Assembly (NCBI RefSeq): GCF_021603585.1
Contig: NZ_BQHI01000006.1
Coordinates: 124,001-188,000, forward strand
Length of the DNA stretch: 64,000 nucleotides
Origin: Pseudomonas sputi
Lineage (GTDB): Bacteria; Pseudomonadota; Gammaproteobacteria; Pseudomonadales; Pseudomonadaceae
Reading direction: 5' to 3'
Positions 20,644-30,403 of this stretch are shown here, piece by piece. Position 1 is the first letter of the stretch. Every line of letters begins with the position of its first letter. The notes under the pieces are model-generated. The model was given only the letters and a program-made list of their open reading frames with translations. It ran no database searches and had not been told where the DNA came from. A program made the position numbers and the translations under genes.

Positions 20644-20661
20644 ATCTGCTCCTACCATTTC

Positions 20662-20700
20662 GTACTGTGGTACATGCCACTAAAGTACGCAGTGTACCAC
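20662..20700. promoter_or_regulatory. Likely operator in the kfrA-like/recombinase divergent region
   Basis: GTGGTACA at 20667-20674 and TGTACCAC at 20693-20700 form a perfect 8-bp inverted repeat. Four GTAC tetramers start at 20662, 20670, 20685 and 20694, arranged nearly symmetrically. Its near edge is 18 nt upstream of the kfrA-like start, where autoregulation would be expected. Confidence 0.65.
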
Positions 20701-20820
20701 GTTGAAAATAAAGTAAAACAAGCACCGATAAACGGGCGGGATATACTGGTATTACCCCATGTGAAACCCATAAAATCGTTCACCTGACAAGCCTTCAGTA
20801 CGCCACGAGAGAATCAGCCC

Positions 20821-21759
20821 ATGAGCGACATCGATCGCTATCTGCAAGCCGCCACCCGCGACAACACCCGCCGCAGTTATCGCGCGGCCATCGAGCACTT
20901 CGAATCCGTGTGGGGCGGTTTTCTGCCGGCGACAGGGGACAGCATCGCGCGGTATCTGGTGGCGCATGCCGGCGTGCTGTCGGTCAACACGCTGAAGTTG
21001 CGCCTGTCGGCGTTGGCGCAGTGGCATAACAGTCAGGGCTTCGCCGATCCCACCAAGTCGCCAATGGTGCGCAAAGTGTTCAAGGGCATCCGCGCCCTGC
21101 ATCCCGCGCAGGAAAAACAGGCCGAGCCTTTACAGCTGCGCGATCTTGAGCAGACCGTTGCCTGGCTTGAACAGGAAATGAAGGACGCCCGGGAGAAACT
21201 GGATCGTCCGCTGCTGCTACGTGCCTGCCGCGACCGCGCGTTGATCCTGCTGGGCTTCTGGCGTGGCTTTCGCAGCGATGAACTGTGTCGGGTGCAGATC
21301 GAGCATGTGCAGGCGCACGCCGGCAGCGGCATTACCCTGTACCTGCCGCGCAGCAAGGGCGATCGGGAAAACCTCGGGCAGACCTATCAGGCCCCGGCGC
21401 TGCTGAAGTTGTGCCCGGTGCAGGCTTACATCGAATGGATCACCGAAGCGGCGCTGGTACGGGGCCCGGTGTTTCGCGCCGTCGATCGCTGGGGCAATCT
21501 CGGCGAGGAGGGCTTGCACGCCAACAGTGTGATCCCGTTGTTGCGCCAGGCCCTGGAGCGCGCAGGAATCTCCGCCGATCGTTACACCAGCCACTCCCTG
21601 CGTCGCGGTTTCGCAACATGGGCCCACCAAAGCGGCTGGGATCTCAAATCGTTGATGAGTTATGTGGGCTGGAAGGACATGAAGTCCGCCATGCGCTATG
21701 TTGAAGCGAGCCCCTTTCACGGGATGGCCCGGATTACGGATAAGCCGCTGTCGCCGTAG
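20821..21759 (+). CDS. Tyrosine recombinase/integrase family protein
   Basis: A 312-residue tyrosine recombinase. A SAM-like core-binding domain occupies about 1-90 ([17 protein letters not shown]), followed by the catalytic domain. Catalytic residues visible are Arg in [14 protein letters not shown], the H-x-x-R box in [13 protein letters not shown], the Trp/His position in YVGWKDM, and the nucleophilic Tyr in [10 protein letters not shown]. No attachment sites, tRNA target or phage genes lie beside it, so it is probably a resident recombinase rather than part of an active element. It is divergent from the KfrA-like gene. Confidence 0.9.
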   Translation: MSDIDRYLQAATRDNTRRSYRAAIEHFESVWGGFLPATGDSIARYLVAHAGVLSVNTLKLRLSALAQWHNSQGFADPTKSPMVRKVFKGIRALHPAQEKQAEPLQLRDLEQTVAWLEQEMKDAREKLDRPLLLRACRDRALILLGFWRGFRSDELCRVQIEHVQAHAGSGITLYLPRSKGDRENLGQTYQAPALLKLCPVQAYIEWITEAALVRGPVFRAVDRWGNLGEEGLHANSVIPLLRQALERAGISADRYTSHSLRRGFATWAHQSGWDLKSLMSYVGWKDMKSAMRYVEASPFHGMARITDKPLSP

Positions 21760-21895
21760 AGATCGTTTTCTTCTATTAATACTCTCAGCTAATAGCGAAA
21801 ACAAATCAGCAGCATCAGGTTTGCCAATGAGCCATCCGTCGAGTGACTGGGTAGGATTCACCCATCGAATTCACAACCCTGACGGAGAGTCATCA

Positions 21896-22459
21896 ATGCC
21901 TATCATCAACAGCCAAGTAAAACCGTTCAAAGCTACCGCATTCAAAAACGGCGACTTCGTACAAGTCTCGGACGCTGACCTGAAAGGCAAATGGTCCGTA
22001 GTGTTCTTCTACCCGGCCGACTTCACTTTCGTTTGCCCAACCGAGCTCGAAGACCTGGCTGACAACTACGCCGCCTTCCAGAAGCTGGGCGTAGAGATCT
22101 ACAGCGTTTCGACCGACACTCACTTTGCCCACGCTGCCTGGCACAACACTTCGCCAGCCATCGGCAAAATCGAATACACCATGATCGGCGACCCGACCCA
22201 CGTCATCTCCCGCAACTTCGACGTGCTGATCGAAGAAGCTGGCCTGGCGGATCGTGGCACCTTCGTGATCAACCCTGAAGGCCAGATCAAAATCGTTGAA
22301 CTGAACGATGGCGGCGTTGGCCGTGACGCTTCCGAGCTGCTGCGCAAAATCAAGGCTGCTCAGTACGTCGCTGCTCACCCAGGCGAAGTTTGCCCGGCCA
22401 AGTGGAAAGAAGGCGAGGCCACGCTGGCTCCGTCCCTGGACCTGGTCGGCAAGATCTGA
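21896..22459 (+). CDS. ahpC: Alkyl hydroperoxide reductase subunit C (peroxiredoxin)
   Basis: AhpC reduces H2O2 and organic peroxides. The 187-residue 2-Cys peroxiredoxin has its peroxidatic Cys in [12 protein letters not shown] (about residue 47) and resolving Cys in GEVCPAKW (about 165). [19 protein letters not shown] is the standard Pseudomonas/E. coli start; the longer open frame from 21698 overlaps the recombinase end. Codon use is strongly biased, as expected for a highly expressed gene. ahpF follows after a terminator, so the two can be partly uncoupled. No convincing OxyR site was found upstream. Confidence 0.97.
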   Translation: MPIINSQVKPFKATAFKNGDFVQVSDADLKGKWSVVFFYPADFTFVCPTELEDLADNYAAFQKLGVEIYSVSTDTHFAHAAWHNTSPAIGKIEYTMIGDPTHVISRNFDVLIEEAGLADRGTFVINPEGQIKIVELNDGGVGRDASELLRKIKAAQYVAAHPGEVCPAKWKEGEATLAPSLDLVGKI

Positions 22460-22530
22460 GTCTCTGTGACACACGCAATGCAGGGCGGGACTCCGCACCT
22501 ACTTAAGTAAGCTGCACCGCCCAATAGAAA

Positions 22531-22562
22531 AGCCCGGGCGAGATTCGCTCGGGCTTTTTTTC
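22531..22562 (+). terminator. Terminator between ahpC and ahpF
   Basis: AGCCCGGGCG and CGCTCGGGCT pair (one G-T pair) around a 5-nt loop, followed by TTTTTTT. It probably sets a higher ahpC than ahpF mRNA level. Confidence 0.9.
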
Positions 22563-22591
22563 GCCTCAAATAAAGTCAGGAGATCGCCCGT

Positions 22592-24154
22592 ATGTTGGAC
22601 GCCAATCTTAAAGCCCAGTTGAAATCGTACCTGGAACGGGTCACCCAGCCGATCGAGATCGTTGCTTCACTCGACGACGGTGCGAAATCCCGTGAAATGC
22701 TCGACCTGTTGAAAGACGTTGCCAGTCTTTCGCATCAGATTACCTTGATCGACAGCGGCGACGATGCGCGCAAACCGTCGTTCTCGATCAACCGCCCCGG
22801 TGCCGACATCAACCTGCGTTTCGCCGGCATCCCGATGGGCCATGAATTCACCTCGCTGGTGCTGGCCCTGCTGCAAGTCGGCGGCCACCCTTCGAAGGCC
22901 AGTGTCGAAGTGATCGAACAGATTCGCTCGCTCAAGGGTGAGTTCAACTTCGAGACTTACTTCTCGCTGTCCTGCCAGAATTGCCCGGACGTTGTTCAGG
23001 CACTGAACCTGATGGCCGTGCTGAACCCGAAGATCCGCCACGTCGCCATCGACGGCGCGCTGTTCCAGGACGAAGTCAACGATCGCAAGATCATGGCCGT
23101 GCCAAGCATTTACCTGAATGGCGAAAACTTCGGTCAGGGCCGCATGGGCCTGGAAGAAATCCTCGCCAAACTCGACACCGGCGCCATCGAGCGTCAGGCC
23201 GAGAAAATCAGCGCCAAGCAAGCCTTTGATGTGCTGGTGGTCGGCGGTGGCCCGGCCGGAGCTTCGGCGGCGATTTACGCCGCACGTAAAGGCATTCGCA
23301 CCGGTGTTGCAGCCGAGCGCTTTGGCGGTCAGGTGCTGGACACCATGGCCATCGAGAACTTCATTTCCGTACAGGAAACCGAAGGCCCGAAACTGGCGAC
23401 CGCGCTGGAAGAGCACGTCAAGCAGTACGACGTCGACATCATGAACCTGCAGCGCGCCGACAAGCTGATCCCGGGCAAGAATGGCGAGCTGCATGAAGTC
23501 CGCTTCGCCAGCGGCGCGACCCTCAAGGCCAAGAGCGTGATTCTGGCGACCGGCGCGCGCTGGCGCGAAATGAACGTGCCGGGCGAACAGGAATACCGCA
23601 ACAAGGGCGTGGCGTACTGCCCGCACTGCGACGGCCCGCTGTTCAAAGGCAAGCGTGTGGCGGTGATTGGCGGGGGGAACTCCGGCGTCGAAGCGGCCAT
23701 CGACCTGGCCGGTATCGTGTCGCACGTAACGCTGCTGGAGTTCGACGTTCAGTTGCGCGCCGACGCCGTACTGCAACGCAAGCTGCACAGCCTGCCGAAT
23801 GTCACTGTGATCACCAGTGCGCTGACCACCGAAGTCACTGGCGACGGACAGAAGGTCAACGGCCTTCGCTACAAGGATCGCAATACTGACGAGCTGCGCA
23901 CGGTCGAGCTGGAAGGGATTTTCGTGCAGATCGGTCTGCTGCCCAACACCGATTGGCTCAAAGGCACCATCGAGCTGTCGCCGCGCGGCGAGATCATCGT
24001 CGACAACCGTGGTGAAACCTCGATCCCCGGCATCTTTGCCGCTGGTGACGTGACCACCGTGCCGTACAAGCAGATCGTGATTGCGGTGGGCGAGGGTGCC
24101 AAGGCTTCCCTCAGCGCTTTCGATCATCTGATCCGCACTTCGGCTCCGGCGTAA
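22592..24154 (+). CDS. ahpF: Alkyl hydroperoxide reductase subunit F
   Basis: AhpF transfers electrons from NADH to AhpC. The 520-residue flavoprotein has an N-terminal double thioredoxin-like domain with CQNC at about 129-132. FAD- and NADH-binding domains follow ([19 protein letters not shown] and [18 protein letters not shown]), with the second redox pair in YCPHCDGP and the C-terminal FAD motif [16 protein letters not shown]. The start follows AGGAGATCGCCCGT. Confidence 0.97.
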   Translation: MLDANLKAQLKSYLERVTQPIEIVASLDDGAKSREMLDLLKDVASLSHQITLIDSGDDARKPSFSINRPGADINLRFAGIPMGHEFTSLVLALLQVGGHPSKASVEVIEQIRSLKGEFNFETYFSLSCQNCPDVVQALNLMAVLNPKIRHVAIDGALFQDEVNDRKIMAVPSIYLNGENFGQGRMGLEEILAKLDTGAIERQAEKISAKQAFDVLVVGGGPAGASAAIYAARKGIRTGVAAERFGGQVLDTMAIENFISVQETEGPKLATALEEHVKQYDVDIMNLQRADKLIPGKNGELHEVRFASGATLKAKSVILATGARWREMNVPGEQEYRNKGVAYCPHCDGPLFKGKRVAVIGGGNSGVEAAIDLAGIVSHVTLLEFDVQLRADAVLQRKLHSLPNVTVITSALTTEVTGDGQKVNGLRYKDRNTDELRTVELEGIFVQIGLLPNTDWLKGTIELSPRGEIIVDNRGETSIPGIFAAGDVTTVPYKQIVIAVGEGAKASLSAFDHLIRTSAPA

Positions 24155-24174
24155 GCCAAAGGCCTGAAAAAGAA

Positions 24175-24204
24175 AAACCCCATCAGCAATGATGGGGTTT
24201 TTTC
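24175..24204. terminator. Terminator between ahpF and gloA
   Basis: CCCCATCA and TGATGGGG pair around GCAA, with AAAAA before and TTTTTT after. It can serve ahpF and the convergent gloA. Confidence 0.9.
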
Positions 24205-24235
24205 TTTGCGGGGTGTTTTCTACCCAGGTTCAGCT

Positions 24236-24757
24236 TTACAGCGGCGCCGGCTGGATGATTTCAACCCAGTAGCCATCCGGGTCCTTGATGAACGCCAGGC
24301 TCTTCATGCGGCCATCGGTCAGGCGCTTCTGGAAGTCGCAGCCCAGCTCTTCGAAGCGTGCGCACGCCGCAACGATGTCCGGTACCGAAATGCAGATATG
24401 ACCAAAACCGCGCGGGTCGGTGTTGCCGTTGTGGTAGGCGAAGTCCGCGTCGTTTTCGGTGCCGTGGTTGTGGGTCAGTTCCAGAATGCCGGGAATCGAT
24501 TTCATCCACTCGGTGCGCGCAGCGGCGTCGGCCGGGATCTGCGATTTGTCGACCAGGGCGAGGAAATACAGGCTGAATTCCGCTTCCGGAAAATCACGCT
24601 TCTCGACCAGCGAGAAACCCAGTACGCGGGTGTAGAAATCCAGCGACTTGGTGATGTCTTTGACGCGCAGCATGGTGTGGTTGAACACGAAGTTGCGGGT
24701 TGCGCTGTCCGGGGTGGCAGTGACGCCAGGAAAGGTGTTCAGTTCTTGCAGGCTCAT
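24236..24757 (-). CDS. gloA: Lactoylglutathione lyase (glyoxalase I)
   Basis: GloA isomerises the methylglyoxal-glutathione hemithioacetal to S-lactoylglutathione. The 173-residue protein is the longer, eukaryote-like class found in pseudomonads. Family motifs include [44 protein letters not shown] and [14 protein letters not shown], which carry the metal ligands His, Glu, His and Glu. It converges with ahpF, and together with gor it forms a glutathione-linked defence neighbourhood. Confidence 0.95.
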   Translation of the reverse strand: MSLQELNTFPGVTATPDSATRNFVFNHTMLRVKDITKSLDFYTRVLGFSLVEKRDFPEAEFSLYFLALVDKSQIPADAAARTEWMKSIPGILELTHNHGTENDADFAYHNGNTDPRGFGHICISVPDIVAACARFEELGCDFQKRLTDGRMKSLAFIKDPDGYWVEIIQPAPL

Positions 24758-24899
24758 GGGCCCTCCGTAACAAATTGGGGCGAGTGAATGCGCGCAATGA
24801 TACGCATGCCTTGCGGCATCGCCAAACCGAAAGCGCGGGCTTGCCCTGCGGGCGGGCCGGCCTCAGACTTTACGGCTTAATCCGCGAGTGCCTCTGGTA

Positions 24900-25418
24900 A
24901 TGATCCGACCGTTCAAATCGCTGTTCGTTTTCCTGGGTTTTTCCCTGCTGGCCTTGCCGGCCTTTGCCGAGGCGCCAAGCATCACTTGGCCCGCCGGCTG
25001 GGAAGTCGAGGCGTTGCCCGAAACCTCCCCTGAAGTCTCCCGTCAGCGCGCAGTGAAGACTGATGCCGATGGCAATCAGGTGATGGTGATGGAGTTGATG
25101 ATGACCCACGTGGAAAGTGGTCATCAGGTCAACTTGCAAGGCGTGTTGCTGGAGATGCGCAAGTCGGTGCAGAAAGACTTTTTCCAGAGCGGTTATCAGA
25201 GTGTCTGCAACAGGGTTCATGCGAGTACGCTGGGTTCGCTGGCCGCGCTTGAGACCACTTGTACGGTGACTGAAAACGGCCGTCATGTGTTGTCACAAAC
25301 ATTGGTTGCGGCGGTAGAGGCGGATAAGGCGTACGTACTTTCGTATGCCGGGCAGGCGAAGGTTTATAAGGCCAGCGGCGACGACATATTGGCTGTGCGA
25401 AACAGCTTGAAATTTTAG
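24900..25418 (+). CDS. DUF4946-type secreted protein
   Basis: A 172-residue protein with signal peptide MIRPFKSLFVFLGFSLLALP ending at AFA. The mature part APSITWPAGWEVEALPETSP and the later TTCTVTENGRH match the DUF4946 family known mostly from Pseudomonas; function unknown. A GTG at 24888 is an alternative start, but the ATG at 24900 gives the cleaner signal peptide. It is a single gene transcribed convergently towards mvaU. Confidence 0.75.
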   Translation: MIRPFKSLFVFLGFSLLALPAFAEAPSITWPAGWEVEALPETSPEVSRQRAVKTDADGNQVMVMELMMTHVESGHQVNLQGVLLEMRKSVQKDFFQSGYQSVCNRVHASTLGSLAALETTCTVTENGRHVLSQTLVAAVEADKAYVLSYAGQAKVYKASGDDILAVRNSLKF

Positions 25419-25581
25419 TCGTCTGTTCGTGGCCGGCGTGGCGTTAGATACCTGAACTGATTAAGCATAAAGTTAATCGCCGGGTAACGGGGCAACATTC
25501 GGAAGCATAGTTTCAGTGCGAGAGGGTTTTGAAACTCAACTTGATCGACAGAAAAATCGTTGCATTTGTTAAATATTGTCC

Positions 25582-25610
25582 AAAAAAAAGCCCTGCATAT
25601 GCAGGGCTTT
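25582..25610 (-). terminator. Terminator after mvaU
   Basis: GCCCTGCATATGCAGGGC is a perfect palindromic stem at 25590-25607. On the minus strand it is followed by eight T. It lies 18 nt after the mvaU stop. The region 25419-25581 shows no gene. Confidence 0.88.
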
Positions 25611-25627
25611 CATGTTTGCGAGGGCGA

Positions 25628-25993
25628 TTAACCGCGCAACCAGGAATCAACGGTGGCTGCACCGTATTGTTCCTTCCAGGCCTTCAGGCCGCGGTGGTTG
25701 CCACCCTTGGTCTCGATCAGCTCACCGGTGTGCGGGTTCTGATAGACCTTGACCACGCGAGCGCGGCGGGTTTTAGGTGCGGCGGTCAGTTGCAGACCGG
25801 ATTTCGCCGGGTTCGGATCGAGAATGGCGATGATGTCTTTCAGGCCTTTGCCGTAGGTTTTCATCAGCCCCTGGAGCTTTTCTTCGAATTCGATTTCTTT
25901 CTTGAGCCCGGCATCGTTCTTCAGCGATTCCAGCTGCTTGAGCTGTTCCTGAAGGGCCTTTTCAGCTGCACGAAATTCAGCGAGTCTGGACAA
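25628..25993 (-). CDS. mvaU: H-NS-like xenogeneic silencer, MvaU type
   Basis: A 121-residue MvaT/MvaU-family protein. These coat AT-rich DNA and silence foreign genes in pseudomonads. The N-terminal oligomerisation helix starts SRLAEFRAAEKALQEQLKQL, closer to MvaU than MvaT. The C-terminal DNA-binding domain has VYQNPHTGELIETKGGNHRGLKAW, including the AT-hook-like contact segment. Translation must begin at a TTG at 25993, which has GGAG 8 nt upstream; an annotation requiring ATG would misplace it. The AT-rich 228 nt upstream (26000-26227) shows no gene and may be a target for autoregulation. Confidence 0.93.
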   Translation of the reverse strand: MSRLAEFRAAEKALQEQLKQLESLKNDAGLKKEIEFEEKLQGLMKTYGKGLKDIIAILDPNPAKSGLQLTAAPKTRRARVVKVYQNPHTGELIETKGGNHRGLKAWKEQYGAATVDSWLRG

Positions 25994-26227
25994 TATCTTT
26001 ACTCCAATAATGTATTTGGCTGATACCAACCGCAAACAAAGCTATAAGCCAAGAGCCTTGAAGCGACTCGGTGATAATGGCTCACCTGCCCATCTTGCAA
26101 CAGGTAAGAAAAATTGTAGTAGTTAATTCGACAAGAGTAAATCCTGACTTTTTCTTCATGTAACAACAATGCTGTTTTGTATCAATTTGGTGCGGGCTGT
26201 CGGCGACGCAGGATTTATCCCGCCAAG

Positions 26228-27763
26228 TTAATGATGAGTTAATGCTTCGATGAAGTCTGCAGCCGGCATCGGCTTGCCGAAAAGGTAGCCCTGCAGAAAG
26301 TTGACATGGTGGGCGGCCAGATAATCACACTGGGCCTGCGTTTCCACACCTTCGGCCACAATGCCCAAATCCAGTTTGGTGGAGAGTTCGATGATGGTGT
26401 CCAGAATGTGCCGGGACAGGGCGTCTGTATCGATCATGGCCACGAATGTCTGGTCGATCTTGAGGAAGTCCACATTGAAGGTTCTCAAGTAGCCAAGGCT
26501 TGAATGGCCAGTCCCAAAGTCGTCAATCGCGATCTTCACGCCCATTGCGCGCAGCTGTGCGAACAGTTGATGGGTAATGGCGGTCGGCTCGATCAGCTCG
26601 CGTTCGGTCAGCTCCAGGACCAGAGTGATGCTGCCAGGCTGAAAAGCTGACAAAAACTCACGGCAATCCTCAAGCAGCTCAAAATCGCGGCAGTGACTGG
26701 CGGTGATGTTGATGCCAATGTGGAAAGGCGCCTCGAAGGTCGATGACAGCGGCCCGAGTATGGCAGCGGTCTGCTGCATCAAGGTGCGGGTCATCGGCAC
26801 GATCAGCCCGGAATGTTCGGCAAACGGTATGAACAGGTCCGGACGCACCAGCCCTTCCTTGGGATGGTTCCAGCGCATCAGCACTTCTGCGCCCGACCAC
26901 CGTTTGCTGTCGCCGTGCACCACCGGTTGAAAGTACGGAATGAACTCTCCGGCTTCCAATGCCCGAAGCATTTCCTGACTGGGCGACGTCGAGCGCTTCT
27001 GCAAGGTGTAGCCGATCGCGCCCGATACGGCACCAAAGAACATCAGCAGGCTGAACAGCGGCGGATACTCCTCTTTCATGTAGCGCCAGGTTTCTCCTGC
27101 CGGAAAAGCGGCTGTTACCGAGAACGCATAGCGCGATGAGTGCAAGGTACTTTGTGCAACCGGCAGCGCGGGCAGGGCGCCTTGATGCACTTTGCCGTCG
27201 GCGCTGAGCCAGTTGTTGCCGACTTGCAGAAACAACAGCGTGTGCCGGCCGATCAGGCGCAGGATGTTGCTCAGGTGATAGCCGTCCAGTGTGGTCAGCG
27301 CACCACCGCGGCCCTCGCTCAGGCGATACACCAGCAGCGCGCTCTCGGGCGTGACCGGGTTGCCGTTCATGAGCCACAACTTGCCCTTTGCGTAGTCGCC
27401 CGGATTCACGGTTTCCTTGAAGTCGCCGAACAGCGAACTGCAATAGAGATTGTCGTCCCACACCAGATTGGTCGAGCGTACGAACGGACGCCGGGTGACT
27501 TGTTCGCGCAAGGCCAGTTTGACGGTCTCGCAGGTCTGGCCGGCCAAAGGCAACAATTCGCGGGCGGCCTGGGCAGTGTTGTCGAGCATCAGTTCGAACT
27601 GGCGCAGGGCTTCATCGGCGGTGTGCTGCGAACTCTGTTGAAGGGCGCGTCCGGCCTGCATATAGAGAATGACGCTGCCGAGTACGATCGGCAGCATGCC
27701 ACACAGCAGTGTCACGATAATCCGGGTACTGCGCTTGCGGCGGGGCCTGACGGTCAGTGGCAT
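26228..27763 (-). CDS. CSS-motif EAL-domain c-di-GMP phosphodiesterase
   Basis: A 511-residue inner-membrane protein. A membrane helix near residues 15-37 leads to a periplasmic CSS domain carrying the Cys-Ser-Ser motif in NLYCSSLFGDF. A second helix follows near 240-262, then a cytoplasmic EAL domain to the C-terminus. The EAL core appears active: AEVLMRW (Glu), NITASH (Asn), LELTERELI, IAIDDFGTG, FLKID, IVAEGVET and the QGYLFGKP end. In this family the periplasmic cysteines gate activity by redox state. The ATG at 27763 has AGGATG upstream; the 26-codon extension to 27841 is unlikely. Confidence 0.92.
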   Translation of the reverse strand: MPLTVRPRRKRSTRIIVTLLCGMLPIVLGSVILYMQAGRALQQSSQHTADEALRQFELMLDNTAQAARELLPLAGQTCETVKLALREQVTRRPFVRSTNLVWDDNLYCSSLFGDFKETVNPGDYAKGKLWLMNGNPVTPESALLVYRLSEGRGGALTTLDGYHLSNILRLIGRHTLLFLQVGNNWLSADGKVHQGALPALPVAQSTLHSSRYAFSVTAAFPAGETWRYMKEEYPPLFSLLMFFGAVSGAIGYTLQKRSTSPSQEMLRALEAGEFIPYFQPVVHGDSKRWSGAEVLMRWNHPKEGLVRPDLFIPFAEHSGLIVPMTRTLMQQTAAILGPLSSTFEAPFHIGINITASHCRDFELLEDCREFLSAFQPGSITLVLELTERELIEPTAITHQLFAQLRAMGVKIAIDDFGTGHSSLGYLRTFNVDFLKIDQTFVAMIDTDALSRHILDTIIELSTKLDLGIVAEGVETQAQCDYLAAHHVNFLQGYLFGKPMPAADFIEALTHH

Positions 27764-28245
27764 GAGCGCATCCTGTCGCGATGGAGTGGGGCTCTCGATT
27801 GCAGGCCAAGCGTGCGCGCAGAGCCCAAGGTCTGAGCCCATGATAGATGGCCAATGACGCCTGCGCCGCTCGGTGGTAATTCAGCCGTGTCGCCAACTGA
27901 AAGAACGCTGGCCATGTGCCTGGGCGGTGTGCTGACTCCGGGGGCATCTGGCGGTGTAACAAAGCCCTTGCACCGGGCCGAAAAAAGCGGATTTTATAGA
28001 GAGGGCAGACAACCCGTTTTACGCTGTGTAGAATCCGGTTACGCATACAATAATAATCGTCTTCTGGCAGCAGAAGCCTCGCCCGCAAGAGCCTTGGGTC
28101 GACAATGAAGATATTCGGGTTTCAACTGATCTACGGTGACTTCCTCGCCCGCAGTGTGCGTGGCATCTCCTGTGCGCCGCCCGCCGGTCTCAGCATTACT
28201 GACAAATAACTCTGGTTAATTGATAAGAATGATGAGGCGCCTACC
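27764..28245. other. Intergenic region between the EAL gene and hpd
   Basis: These 482 nt hold no convincing long gene. A 34-codon frame, 28105-28209 plus, starts ATGAAGATATTCGGG and ends TAA shortly before hpd; it may be a short leader peptide or chance. TACAAT at 28046-28051 could be a -10 box for hpd, but no good -35 precedes it. No terminator or repeat is evident. Confidence 0.4.
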
Positions 28246-29322
28246 ATGGCAGATTTATACGAAAACCCTATGGGCCTGATGGGCTTCGAGTTCATCGAGT
28301 TCGCATCGCCGACCCCCGGCACCCTGGAGCCGATCTTCGAGATCATGGGCTTCACCAAGGTCGCGACCCACCGCTCCAAGAACGTGCACCTGTATCGCCA
28401 GGGCGCAATCAACCTGATCCTCAACAACGAACCGCACAGTGTGGCCTCGTACTTCGCGGCCGAACACGGCCCGTCGGTGTGTGGCATGGCATTCCGGGTC
28501 AAGGATTCGCAGAAGGCCTACAACCGCGCGCTGGAACTCGGCGCCCAGCCGATCCACATCGAAACCGGCCCGATGGAACTGAACCTGCCGGCGATCAAAG
28601 GCATTGGCGGCGCGCCGCTGTACCTGATCGACCGTTTCGGCGAAGGCAGCTCGATCTATGACATCGACTTCGTATTCCTTGAAGGCGTTGACCGCAATCC
28701 GGTCGGTGCCGGCCTGAAGATCATCGACCACCTGACCCACAACGTGTATCGCGGTCGCATGGCCTACTGGGCGAACTTCTACGAGAAGCTGTTCAACTTC
28801 CGCGAGATCCGTTACTTCGACATCAAGGGCGAATACACCGGCCTGACCTCGAAAGCGATGACCGCGCCGGACGGCATGATCCGCATCCCGCTCAACGAAG
28901 AATCGTCGAAGGGCGCCGGGCAGATCGAAGAGTTCCTGATGCAGTTCAACGGCGAGGGTATCCAGCACGTAGCCTTCCTCACCGACGACCTGGTCAAGAC
29001 CTGGGATCAGTTGAAAAAGATCGGCATGCGCTTCATGACCGCGCCGCCGGACACCTACTACGAAATGCTCGAAGGCCGTCTGCCGAACCACGGCGAGCCG
29101 GTCGATCAACTGCAGTCGCGCGGCATCCTGCTCGACGGTGCTTCGGATAAAGAAGACAAGCGTCTGCTGCTGCAGATCTTCTCGGAAACCCTGATGGGTC
29201 CGGTGTTCTTCGAATTCATCCAGCGCAAGGGTGACGATGGTTTCGGCGAAGGCAACTTCAAGGCGCTGTTCGAATCGATCGAGCGTGATCAGGTGCGTCG
29301 TGGCGTGCTCGCTACCGAGTAA
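28246..29322 (+). CDS. hpd: 4-Hydroxyphenylpyruvate dioxygenase
   Basis: Converts 4-hydroxyphenylpyruvate to homogentisate in tyrosine degradation. The 358-residue protein has the two vicinal-oxygen-chelate repeats of the family. Iron ligands are His in [13 protein letters not shown] (about 161), His in [11 protein letters not shown] (about 240) and Glu in [20 protein letters not shown] (about 322). [12 protein letters not shown] is the usual C-terminal helix. GAGGCGCCTACC precedes the ATG. It stands alone, with a strong terminator. Confidence 0.97.
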   Translation: MADLYENPMGLMGFEFIEFASPTPGTLEPIFEIMGFTKVATHRSKNVHLYRQGAINLILNNEPHSVASYFAAEHGPSVCGMAFRVKDSQKAYNRALELGAQPIHIETGPMELNLPAIKGIGGAPLYLIDRFGEGSSIYDIDFVFLEGVDRNPVGAGLKIIDHLTHNVYRGRMAYWANFYEKLFNFREIRYFDIKGEYTGLTSKAMTAPDGMIRIPLNEESSKGAGQIEEFLMQFNGEGIQHVAFLTDDLVKTWDQLKKIGMRFMTAPPDTYYEMLEGRLPNHGEPVDQLQSRGILLDGASDKEDKRLLLQIFSETLMGPVFFEFIQRKGDDGFGEGNFKALFESIERDQVRRGVLATE

Positions 29323-29333
29323 TCTGCAGATGT

Positions 29334-29372
29334 AAAAAAGCCCGGCCTGCAACGTTGCAGGCCGGGCTTTTT
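29334..29372. terminator. Strong bidirectional terminator between hpd and rarD
   Basis: A perfect 14-bp-arm palindrome at 29340-29367 (GCCCGGCCTGCAAC and its complement) is flanked by AAAAAA and TTTTT, so it can end both convergent genes. Confidence 0.93.
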
Positions 29373-29382
29373 GTTGGGCGTC

Positions 29383-30264
29383 TTACGGGCGCCGATGGCG
29401 CGTCAGATGCTTGAACCCTTCAAACATCAGCACCACCACTGCCAGCCAGATCGGGATGTAGGTCAGCCACTCACCGGGTTTGATGCTCTCGCCGAGCAGC
29501 AGCGCCACTCCGAGCAGCAATACTGGCTCGACGTAACTGAGCAAACCGAACAGGCTGAACGGCAGCAGGCGACTGGCAATGATGTACACCACCAGCGCCG
29601 ACGCACTGATCAGGCCGAGCAGCGGAATCAGCCACGTCAGCGCCGGGTATTGATCGAACACGCCGAAACCCTGTTCGCCGCCGCGCACAAACCAGTACGC
29701 CACCGGCAGCATCAGCGTCATGTCGACCCACAAACCGCCAAGGTTGTCCGACTTCAGGTATTTGCGCAGCACAAAGTACAGCGGGTAACCGACGACGACC
29801 ACCAGCGTCGCCCAGGAAAATCCGCCAACCTGATACAACTCGTTCAACACGCCGAGGCTGGCAAAGAACACCGCGACTTTTTGCAGGTACGACAGGCTTT
29901 CGCCATAAGCGATGCGTCCGGTCAGCACCATCGCCAGCGGCAACAGGAAGTAGCCCAGCGACACATCGAGGCTGTAGCCGTTGAGCGGCGCCCACATGAA
30001 CAGCCACAACTGCACACCCAGCAACGCTGACGAGAGGACCAGGCCACCGATCAGCTTCGGGAGCGCAGGAACCCGACGCAGCAGCTCCAGCACCCGCCGC
30101 CATTCGCCGGACAACAACATGAACACGGTCATGCAGGGCACGGTCAGCAACATCCGCCAACCGAATATCTCCACGCCGCTCAATGGGGTGAGCAACGAGG
30201 TGTAGTAATACATGACGGCAAACAGCGTCGATGCTGTCACCGATAGAGCAATGCCTTTAGACAA
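29383..30264 (-). CDS. rarD: EamA-family transporter RarD
   Basis: A 293-residue integral membrane protein with about ten helices in two EamA repeats. It matches RarD, whose name comes from a chloramphenicol-sensitivity protein but whose substrate is not settled. Motifs are MSKGIALSVTASTLFAVMYYY at the start, LLTPLSGVEIFGWRMLLTVPC, LNGYSLDVSLGYFLLPLAMVLTGR and LLSYVEPVLLLGVALLLGE near the end. It converges with hpd. Confidence 0.92.
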   Translation of the reverse strand: MSKGIALSVTASTLFAVMYYYTSLLTPLSGVEIFGWRMLLTVPCMTVFMLLSGEWRRVLELLRRVPALPKLIGGLVLSSALLGVQLWLFMWAPLNGYSLDVSLGYFLLPLAMVLTGRIAYGESLSYLQKVAVFFASLGVLNELYQVGGFSWATLVVVVGYPLYFVLRKYLKSDNLGGLWVDMTLMLPVAYWFVRGGEQGFGVFDQYPALTWLIPLLGLISASALVVYIIASRLLPFSLFGLLSYVEPVLLLGVALLLGESIKPGEWLTYIPIWLAVVVLMFEGFKHLTRHRRP

Positions 30265-30354
30265 ACTGTCCTCGCGGGGGTGATGGGCAAACGAGGCGCG
30301 CAGGATACGTGGTTTTTGTGCTGAATATTGGCCGAGTGATCAATATTTCCAACA

Positions 30355-30393
30355 TTCGACCCAGGTCCCGTGAGAGCGGAGACCTGGGTCGAA
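30355..30393. repeat. Long inverted repeat, possible terminator
   Basis: The 13-nt arms TTCGACCCAGGTC and GACCTGGGTCGAA pair perfectly around a 13-nt loop. It lies 10 nt beyond the stop codon of the aldo/keto reductase gene. No T-run follows on either strand, so it may be an mRNA 3'-end stabiliser or processing hairpin. Confidence 0.6.
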
Positions 30394-30403
30394 GCATAGG
30401 TGC

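Noticed and set aside
21773-21795. CTATTA/TAATAG inverted repeat upstream of ahpC as an OxyR site
   Set aside because: The spacing does not fit the four-part ATAG-N7-CTAT pattern of OxyR sites, and it may be chance in an AT-rich gap.
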